Origin: Bacteroidales bacterium
Lineage (GTDB): Bacteria > Bacteroidota > Bacteroidia > Bacteroidales > Muribaculaceae
NCBI GenBank assembly: GCA_003150235.1
Contig: QAMW01000041.1
Location: 48,832 to 112,831 of the forward strand
Direction: 5' to 3'
Length of the DNA stretch: 64,000 nucleotides
Each line of letters starts with the position of its first letter. Positions within the stretch are counted from its first letter, which is position 1. Positions 57,965 through 64,000 of the stretch are shown in pieces. The notes beneath the pieces are model-generated. The model ran no database searches, had not been told where the DNA came from, and saw nothing but the letters and a program-made list of their open reading frames with translations. The position numbers and the translations under genes were made by a program.

Positions 57965-58607
57965 TGCCGTAGGCAAGGTCGCCCGCATCGCCCAGACCGG
58001 GCACGATATAGCTGTGGGCGTTTATTTCCGGGTCAATCGCCCCTACCCATACCGTAGTCTTGTCGGCGGGGAATGTAGCCTTTATATAGTCGATCGCCAC
58101 TTGCGACGCTATCACTGACGCCACATGAATCTTTTCAGGCGTACCCTTTGTAAGGAGAGCCTTGTAGCTAAGTTCCATTGACGCGCCGGTGGCAAGCATC
58201 GGGTCGACCAATATCAGAGTCTTTCCATCAAGGCATGGCGACGCTATATACTCGATAAACACATCAAAGTTTTCCTTTTCCTTATATTTCCGGTAAGCCG
58301 ACACAAACGCATTTTCGCTCTTGTCAAGCACATTGAGAAATCCCAGATGAAACGGCACACCGGCACGGAATATCGTGCCGAGCACCACCTTGTCGGCGAT
58401 GACGTCGCATGTGGCAGGTGAAAGCGGTGTCTGTATCTCGACCTTCTTGTAATCCAGCGTACGGCTGATTTCGTATGCCATAAGTTCGCCTATGCGCTCC
58501 AGATTGCGGCGGAAACGCAGCATGTCGTGCTGTATGTCGACATTGCGCAGTTCCATCATATATTGGCTGATGACGGAAGGATGCTCGTCAAAATTTATTA
58601 CCTTCAT
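57954..58607 (-). CDS. upp: Uracil phosphoribosyltransferase
   Basis: 217 residues. It converts uracil and PRPP to UMP (pyrimidine salvage). The PRPP-binding loop LILVDPMLATGASM (about 138-151) and the uracil-binding C-terminus IVPGLGDAGDLAYG are present. The N-terminus ISQYMMELRNVDIQHDMLRF, where the usual form has LRD, matches Bacteroidetes Upp. It ends head-on with the PPTase gene, and a HAD gene lies 12 bp upstream on the same strand. Confidence 0.95.
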   Translation of the reverse strand: MKVINFDEHPSVISQYMMELRNVDIQHDMLRFRRNLERIGELMAYEISRTLDYKKVEIQTPLSPATCDVIADKVVLGTIFRAGVPFHLGFLNVLDKSENAFVSAYRKYKEKENFDVFIEYIASPCLDGKTLILVDPMLATGASMELSYKALLTKGTPEKIHVASVIASQVAIDYIKATFPADKTTVWVGAIDPEINAHSYIVPGLGDAGDLAYGIKE

Positions 58608-58619
58608 AATATAGTGGTC

Positions 58620-59222
58620 TTATAGTAATTCATAAAATTCCGTACCCGGGGCGACATGACGTGTACCGAAACCGAGTTTTGCCGCCGCCTCCACATTAGC
58701 CTTAGAGTCATCGAAAAACACGGTCTCTTCCGGAAGTATGCCGAATTTATCCGTCACACGTCGGAAGATAGCCGGGTCAGGCTTGCAACATTTAGCCTCG
58801 AAAGAGGTCACGATGCCGTCAAAGTAATCGTCAAGTTCCCTTCCCTCCTGACGGAAATACTTCGCAATATCCTGCCGCCACATGATTGAATTGGAGTTGG
58901 AGAGCAGATAAAGCCTGTAATCCTTGCGCAGGCGACGCAGTTCCTCAAGACGTTTCACCGGAATACCGGTAAGAAAGCGGTTAAACGCCCTGTCAATCTC
59001 CTCATCGGTGACTTCACGGGGTATAAGGGCGCGCACACGGTCGCGAAATTCCTGTTCGGTAATCATGCCTTCTTCAAGCTCGGCAAACGGTCCTTTCTGT
59101 CCGTAATCACCGAGATAATCACCGATACACTCCATTCCAAGCTCACGAAAAGCCTGCTCACAATTCTCGCGGCGGATATCCATAATCACTCCGCCAAGAT
59201 CAAACAATAAATTCTTTACCAT
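58620..59222 (-). CDS. HAD-family phosphatase (subfamily IA)
   Basis: 200 residues. HAD motif I is LLFDLGGVIMDI (nucleophile Asp8), motif II LYLLSNSN (about 109-116), motif III CCKPDPAIF with the Lys, and motif IV ETVFFDDSKAN. The first Asp is followed by LGGV, where many family members have DxDGT, so the second motif I Asp is missing, as in YihX-like and epoxide-hydrolase-N-like HADs. It is probably a sugar-phosphate or nucleotide phosphatase. It is the likely first gene of an operon with upp, starting close to a TAAGTTTG -7 box (plus 59227-59234). Confidence 0.9.
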   Translation of the reverse strand: MVKNLLFDLGGVIMDIRRENCEQAFRELGMECIGDYLGDYGQKGPFAELEEGMITEQEFRDRVRALIPREVTDEEIDRAFNRFLTGIPVKRLEELRRLRKDYRLYLLSNSNSIMWRQDIAKYFRQEGRELDDYFDGIVTSFEAKCCKPDPAIFRRVTDKFGILPEETVFFDDSKANVEAAAKLGFGTRHVAPGTEFYELL

Positions 59223-59278
59223 ACCACAAACTTACTAAAAATAATCGGTACTACCCACATATCACCGCATATAAACAA

Positions 59279-59312
59279 TGATGGCAGCAACAGGATACCC
59301 GTCACTGCCATC
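59279..59312 (-). terminator. Weak terminator hairpin after the pectinesterase-like gene
   Basis: TGATGGCAG (59279-59287) pairs with CTGCCATCA (59304-59312) around a 16-base loop; on the minus strand it is followed by TTGTTTATAT. Confidence 0.45.
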
Positions 59313-59339
59313 ACGACATACCGTAATCAGGGATGGAGT

Positions 59340-62300
59340 TTATTTCACGATCTTTTCTACAGTCTTGTGTCCGTCATTGAATACAGAGACTTTGATGCAG
59401 ATACCGGTAGCTGATTCAGAAACGCGCACACCCTGGAGGTTGAAATATTCAACCGAAACGACATCGGCGCCACTTTCTACAGAATCAATGCCGACAGTTC
59501 CGACCTGAACACCTTCAGATGCCTCACCGAGACCACCACGCACGTTAGCGGCACGTACAGTGTAGATACCGTCACCATCCACCGGATAGCTACCCTCTAT
59601 AGTATTGCCTACATAGCTGCCGCTACGATATACGACATAGAAACGGGCATCGGCATCAGTATTCCACTTAAGATTATCACCGTCGATTGTCACTGCAGGA
59701 GCATCGGGAGTCTTGACTACCTCAGCAGCAGAATAGCTGTCAGTCATACCAAGCACGTTACCTACAGTAAAGAAAGCAGCTTCTTCTGCAGTGAGCACCG
59801 GCTCGTAAGGAGCGCCGACATGAGTCGGAGAATTACCGCGTACACTGAGGTCAAGCAGATTACCCTCGGCATCAACCGAACCGAATTCATAGAAATGAGT
59901 GGGAAGATTGCCCATTGAGTTATAACCGACATCCACAGGCTTCACTTTCATTACAGTGTTAATCCAGTAGGTGCGGGGTTCATTCTGCCACGGACGGCTG
60001 AGATACCAACCCTTTTCAAGAGCACCGGGAGTAGCCTCGTCAACAGTACATCCGCTGAATACATAACCCCACTTGCAGGTCTTTGCGGTAGAAGGAGCGG
60101 CAATAGTACCGTCGGCAGTCATAAGGAAGTTACACTTGTCATAGAACTGGTCGCCTCCGCCACATACATAATCTACAGCACCGTAGAAATCACAATTCAG
60201 ATAGTAGCTCTGGTTTCCGTCAGTCACCTGGGTATCCTGCTGGCTCTGCAGCGAAAGGTTGACACCCACTTCGCGTGTACCGCTTGTAAGAGCGACACCT
60301 ACACCTGTACGCGGCTTGCCCCAGTCATAGTCATTACGGAGGGTAAGATCCTGAAGATAAGTGTTAACCGAATAGCGGGTAGAGATTACCGGATTAGAGA
60401 TGCCCGAACGATTGCCGTGGAGCACGACACCGTCGCGGCTTTCACCTATTATAGCCACATTGTAGCAGCGGAATGTCTGCTCTTCGCCACCGAAATCATA
60501 ATCGCCGTTCTTGACAAATATAACTACAGCAGGGGAATCGGCTGAAGTATTGGAAGCATTGACCGCAGCAAGAGCAGCCTTGAATTCTTCCACATCACTT
60601 ACTACATAATCAATTGCCGACTTAGCCACCTCTACCTTTTCACCGGTAGCTGCCTTGACGGTATAAGGCTGCGCCATGCGGTTGCCGTAGTTGTCGACAG
60701 CCTCGGTAATTACCAATTCGTAATCTTTTGAATAATCAAGATTCCATGCCGGGAAGTAGATGACATCGCTGCCGCCCATTGCCACAATCTCGTCATCACC
60801 TACTTTCGCTTTCGCAGAAGCTATGACACGGTCAAACTTAGCTTTAGCAACAAAATGATTTGCATTTGCGGGAACAATCGCCTCAGCAGAAACCAATACC
60901 GGAGCCGAAGTAATCGCCTCTCTGCCGACAGTCAAATCAAACTTCGACATCAACTGACCGTTGCTCGTAACTGTAAATTCAATAGGAGTACCAACCTTAT
61001 GACCCTCGATATTGATTACAAGGTCACGGTCACCTGCCTCAGAAGTGTTGTAGAAGCGGTTATCGGAAGGAAGCCATACGGTTGCATCGCCTGCGCTTAC
61101 TGCCGATATGATATTGGTATTTTTGGTATAGTTATCACGGAGACCCTTGAAGATAAGCTGCTTAACCACAGCATCGGGACCAACGCCGAGCGTATATGTC
61201 TTCTCTGCGGTAATAGGGAACTTAAATTCGCCGTTCCAGCCGCCATCAATTTCAGAAAGTGAGAACTGTCCGTTGCTCCACTCTTTTGTCTCCTCATTGT
61301 AGGCACCTTCATTATAAAGAAGCGACACTGTCTCGTCAGAATCAAGACGATTATAGAGATGGATACCGTCTACGGTCAATACATAGGTGCGTGTCTTGTC
61401 CTCTACCGAAGCGGTAAACGTGTATTCAACCTTTGTACCGTCAAGCTCGCTTGCGGTTGCCTCGATATCCTGTCCATGGACAAACTTGGCACGGATAACC
61501 GGAATATGGGTAAACACATTGTTAAGAGTAGCCTTATAGGGATCGGCAGTAATGGCGGCAAACAGCTCATCGCTTGCCGGGGTGCCGTCGATTGTAAGCT
61601 CGTTAAGAATGATTTCGCCGATATGGAAGATTCGCATGGTATAAGTGGTCTTGTAAGCCACGACGTCACCTTCATCTGGGGTGATTTCCATAGTCACGAT
61701 AATCTCTTCGTTTGCTGCCGGTGCGGCAATAGTATATTTACCTGCTGCCTCGGTAACGGCAACAGCCTCGTCACCTTTCTTTGCAGTCACAGCTACAGAA
61801 GAATTGGGATGTTCCATAGCAAATGTCACCTCACTACCCTTGAAAGAAATAGGAAGATTGCAATTCAGGTCGTAACCTTCACCCTCGGTGACATCAAATC
61901 CGTCGACAGTCACATTTTTCACGCAAGCATAGTGCTCGGCGATACGTGTCAGCTTGAGATTATTATAATTGGCGATAAATCCGGTATGGTCAGCGTTGAA
62001 AAGAATCTTAAGCACGTTGTCACCTTCGGCAACTTCACCTTCAAGATGCACGGTTACGGGCTCATAATCTTTATGGTCACCCACTGCCCACTTTGTATTT
62101 ACTGACTCGTTACCATCCTTGTCAGTTACAGTAATGGTGGCAACACCGTCGCCATAACGCGATACGCCCCATGAAAGATCGTAGACACCGCTTTCATCAC
62201 ATACGATATCATAGCTACCCCATGTGCCGTCCTTTACATAGCCGACATTGCTGTCATTATTTTCGGTACGCATACCGATGTAGTTACCTTTTCCAAGAGC

Positions 62301-62831
62301 GATATCACCCGGAATATGGTCACGGTTGTCCACAACACCGGCATAAAACGCCATCTTGCCCCAGTTACCTGCATATCCGCTGTCTTTCAGGTCGGATGGC
62401 TTCAGCTCAAGGTTATAATCGCCTACAGGAAGCGCATCAGCGATAATCACCTTGTGGTTTGCAGAACGCCCCCAGCCTCCGGTATTGGGGATATCGAGTT
62501 TCTCACTCAATACGGTAGTACCCTCTGCATCAGTAAGAGTAACATTAATTACGCATGTACCTTTATGTCCGGTAGACATCACAAATGTGTAAGGTTGCGC
62601 AACAGTGTTTTCAAACGAGAAGTTGATGACCGTCTCTGCGCCTGTGCTGCCGTAGCACTGGTCAGGACCCGCCGAACCTTCTACATTTGCGTTCTGTACA
62701 TCTGCCCAACTAAGGTCGATATATTCGCCTTCAGCTGTAGGAATTGTGAATTTCGTGGCGGCAAAAGAAGTCATGCCTGCCAAAAGCATAAAAGCGCTGA
62801 GTGTGGCTTTCATCTTAAAATTGCAATTCAT
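59340..62831 (-). CDS. Very large secreted pectinesterase-like (CE8) protein with sorting domain
   Basis: 1163 residues; codon 7 (MKATLSAFMLLAGMTSFAA) may be the true start, since the signal peptide begins there. Residues about 30-320 hold two carbohydrate-binding-like beta-sandwiches. Several Ig-like or cadherin-like modules follow to about 740. Then comes a CE8-type right-handed beta-helix (about 760-1060): VVLHGNRSG, SQQDTQVTDGNQSYYLNCDF, GAVDYVCGGGDQF and YLSRPWQ. Both catalytic Asp residues and the active-site Arg are kept, although LGRPW reads LSRPW. A final segment (YFNLQGVRVSESATGI) is a type IX sorting-like tail. It would demethylate pectin at the surface. It is far longer than free-standing CE8 enzymes. 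Confidence 0.88.
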   Translation of the reverse strand: MNCNFKMKATLSAFMLLAGMTSFAATKFTIPTAEGEYIDLSWADVQNANVEGSAGPDQCYGSTGAETVINFSFENTVAQPYTFVMSTGHKGTCVINVTLTDAEGTTVLSEKLDIPNTGGWGRSANHKVIIADALPVGDYNLELKPSDLKDSGYAGNWGKMAFYAGVVDNRDHIPGDIALGKGNYIGMRTENNDSNVGYVKDGTWGSYDIVCDESGVYDLSWGVSRYGDGVATITVTDKDGNESVNTKWAVGDHKDYEPVTVHLEGEVAEGDNVLKILFNADHTGFIANYNNLKLTRIAEHYACVKNVTVDGFDVTEGEGYDLNCNLPISFKGSEVTFAMEHPNSSVAVTAKKGDEAVAVTEAAGKYTIAAPAANEEIIVTMEITPDEGDVVAYKTTYTMRIFHIGEIILNELTIDGTPASDELFAAITADPYKATLNNVFTHIPVIRAKFVHGQDIEATASELDGTKVEYTFTASVEDKTRTYVLTVDGIHLYNRLDSDETVSLLYNEGAYNEETKEWSNGQFSLSEIDGGWNGEFKFPITAEKTYTLGVGPDAVVKQLIFKGLRDNYTKNTNIISAVSAGDATVWLPSDNRFYNTSEAGDRDLVINIEGHKVGTPIEFTVTSNGQLMSKFDLTVGREAITSAPVLVSAEAIVPANANHFVAKAKFDRVIASAKAKVGDDEIVAMGGSDVIYFPAWNLDYSKDYELVITEAVDNYGNRMAQPYTVKAATGEKVEVAKSAIDYVVSDVEEFKAALAAVNASNTSADSPAVVIFVKNGDYDFGGEEQTFRCYNVAIIGESRDGVVLHGNRSGISNPVISTRYSVNTYLQDLTLRNDYDWGKPRTGVGVALTSGTREVGVNLSLQSQQDTQVTDGNQSYYLNCDFYGAVDYVCGGGDQFYDKCNFLMTADGTIAAPSTAKTCKWGYVFSGCTVDEATPGALEKGWYLSRPWQNEPRTYWINTVMKVKPVDVGYNSMGNLPTHFYEFGSVDAEGNLLDLSVRGNSPTHVGAPYEPVLTAEEAAFFTVGNVLGMTDSYSAAEVVKTPDAPAVTIDGDNLKWNTDADARFYVVYRSGSYVGNTIEGSYPVDGDGIYTVRAANVRGGLGEASEGVQVGTVGIDSVESGADVVSVEYFNLQGVRVSESATGICIKVSVFNDGHKTVEKIVK

Positions 62832-63523
62832 GGATAAAAAAAATAAAGTTAGATAATATTGAAAAGCGATTTTGGTATGTGTTACAAAATTACAACTGCA
62901 AATGTAACATTTAGAGTTATTGGTATCATGTGAATATTTATCGATTATATTGGATTTTTTAAGCTTTACCCATTAATTTTATCATATTTTAAGCTAACGG
63001 TGAACGATTGATGGGGAGCCGGCATAGCAACCTATCGGATACCATTTGCTAATGGCATCGCGGGCTCCCTTCCAGCCAATGTCGCTAACTTTGGCACCGG
63101 AGCCATAAATCCCCGAAAGGGGGATTCATCCTGTTATCCGCGGGTAATGCTGAAGGCATACCCGTGGCGCAAGTGCATCTCCTGTTGACTCAACCCCGGA
63201 GTGGATTGAATAGCCATCTGATTAGCACATACTTATGCAACCCGTTTCAGGGTTGCGTTATTGTGGGGGGCATCGCCCTCCACGGCCGCACCTCCGGTGC
63301 TGCCCGCGTTTACCGTCATCTTGCCCTTTCAGGGCAAAATACTTAAGTTAGTGACATTGCCCTTCCAGCAGCCCATATAGCTACGCGATGGTGGATTTAT
63401 CGAGAAAATCAGCTGATTAGCAGTGATGTAACCACGCTTCGGCGGATGCACCATGGTGCATCCCTACTCATTAAACCCTCAACCCTCAACCTTAAACCCT
63501 TTAACCTTATAACCTCTTAACCT
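62832..63523. other. Non-coding stretch with a third palindrome-rich region
   Basis: 692 bp with no credible gene. It starts with AT-rich DNA that holds overlapping -7 boxes for the pectinesterase-like gene (plus CAAAATTA 62885-62892, CAAATGTA 62899-62906). Then come many short hairpins (63000-63465) and a 7-bp repeat array (63474-63526). Confidence 0.65.
63010..63465. repeat. Palindrome-rich mosaic region, copy C
   Basis: A string of independent hairpins: ATCCCCGAAAGGGGGAT (near 63110), CCGCGGGTAATGCTGAAGGC continuing to ATACCCGTGG (63137-63167), GCAACCCGTTTCAGGGTTGC (near 63238), TGCCCTTTCAGGGCA (near 63324), and GGATGCACCATGGTGCATCC (63443-63462) followed by CTAC. The last parallels the GGATGCTCCGGGGAGCATCC-CTAC end piece seen near 9705-9729, linking it to copy A, but the order of parts differs. 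Confidence 0.6.
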
Positions 63524-63526
63524 TTA
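63474..63526 (-). repeat. 7- to 8-bp tandem array directly after the stop codon of the partial gene
   Basis: Read on plus: AACCCTC, AACCCTC, AACCTTA, AACCCTT, TAACCTT, then AACC at 8-base spacing, up to the TAA of the minus-strand gene at 63524. Confidence 0.7.
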
Positions 63527-64000
63527 AAACTGCGGGGACGCAGTTTTGAATAACGAATCACGGTAGCCTGAGGCGCGGCGCAGCATGAAGCGGATGAAAG
63601 CGCGGCGGAAGGTGGTGCGGTTCAGGTTGATGATGAGATAGTTGGTCGAATGGTCGATGAACAGCTCGATATGGTCGCAGAGGTCGGTGCTGCGGTAGAG
63701 CACCTTCCCGAGGCGCGCCACCTCGTCGGAGATATGGAGGAGCATCTTGCGGTCGTTGCGCATGATGCCACTGTAGTGGTGCAGCAGCTCTGTGTAGGAC
63801 ATAGGTGTGCCGTCGGGATGGTCGGGCACCACGTCGGTGAGTTCATCCTCCCACACATCGGTCTCGAAGGCGGGGCGATTGTTATCGACCTCTTCCTGCG
63901 TCCACATCGACTTATGGGAGGCTTCCAGGTCCTTCCAGAAACGGAAACGCGCAGCCCAGTCATCCTCGCCCGGAGTGACCTCAGGGAGCTTGATTGCCGG
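63524..64000 (-). CDS. Unknown protein, 5' part outside the window
   Basis: The frame is open from the window end (PAIKLPEVTPGEDDWAARF) through 158 codons to TAA; the Met at 63907 is internal, not a start. The visible part is charged and helical (WKDLEASHKSMWTQEEVDNN, ELLHHYSGIMRNDRKMLLHI, VARLGKVLYRSTDLCDHIEL), and ends with basic FRRAFIRFMLRRASGYRDSL. I recognise no family. A hairpin AAAACTGC/GCAGTTTT spans the stop codon and may be the terminator. Confidence 0.6.
   Translation of the reverse strand, partial: PAIKLPEVTPGEDDWAARFRFWKDLEASHKSMWTQEEVDNNRPAFETDVWEDELTDVVPDHPDGTPMSYTELLHHYSGIMRNDRKMLLHISDEVARLGKVLYRSTDLCDHIELFIDHSTNYLIINLNRTTFRRAFIRFMLRRASGYRDSLFKTASPQF

Overview
The window is a piece of a Bacteroidales chromosome, most likely from the Muribaculaceae or a close relative. 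Three things point there. The promoters have the Bacteroidetes form (TTTG or TTG, about 20 bp, then TAnnTTTG) and Shine-Dalgarno sites are rare. The gene content is typical: GldD/GldE, fimbrillins, a TonB-dependent receptor with a carboxypeptidase-D-like N-terminus, T9SS-like C-terminal sorting domains, DUF4834, DUF5119 and DUF3575. Many lipoproteins and secreted glycan-active enzymes are also present. Family assignments come from reading motifs; no database search was run.

Layout. 1-5.0 kb: the 3' part of GAPDH, a secreted protein with a sorting-domain-like C-terminus, a DUF4143 AAA ATPase behind three 40-bp repeats, and a flavin reductase/rubredoxin/rubrerythrin fusion. 5.4-11.1 kb: mutS, two small envelope proteins, a composite palindromic repeat, an MBL-fold hydrolase and a DUF486 membrane protein. 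11.2-18.5 kb (minus strand): TonB receptor and lipoprotein, then a GH3 glycosidase. 18.6-21.9 kb: psd-pssA-DUF4834-DUF2461, then an aquaporin. 22-27.5 kb: a second copy of the composite repeat, a CE2-like esterase and a four-gene fimbrial cluster. 27.5-32.2 kb (minus strand): a four-subunit 2-oxoacid:ferredoxin oxidoreductase and a secreted protein. 32.4-35.3 kb: tRNA-Leu(CAA), an ORF6N gene, a decayed integrase-like remnant, and a divergent AraC/YczE-like pair between perfect 17-bp inverted repeats. 35.5-42.4 kb: a GH2 beta-galactosidase, a lone fimbrillin, a second DUF4143 ATPase behind seven 23-bp repeats, and a small outer-membrane protein. 42.4-50 kb (minus strand): a membrane-spanning TPR/AraC regulator followed by two very large GLUG-repeat lipoproteins. 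50-59.2 kb: an MsbA-like ABC exporter, rpiB, an AT-rich GIY-YIG/ExoIII-like gene pair between direct repeats, a four-helix-bundle protein, gldE-gldD-PPTase, upp and a HAD phosphatase. 59.3-64 kb: a 1163-residue pectinesterase-like protein, a third palindrome-rich region and the 3' part of an unknown gene.

How it fits together. Housekeeping functions (glycolysis, mismatch repair, phospholipid synthesis, pyrimidine salvage, ferredoxin-linked oxoacid oxidation) are interspersed with glycan use (GH2, GH3, CE2, CE8-like, TonB receptor), surface adhesion (fimbrillins, GLUG proteins) and accessory DNA. The signals most worth following are: the AT-rich two-gene GIY-YIG/pseudo-ExoIII cassette between 22-bp direct repeats; the tandem repeat arrays that abut the promoters of both DUF4143 ATPases; the AraC regulator with a 21-bp-spaced operator candidate upstream of GLUG proteins, one of which carries a membrane-active-looking helical insertion; the inverted repeats at the AraC/YczE promoters; and the covarying composite palindromes.
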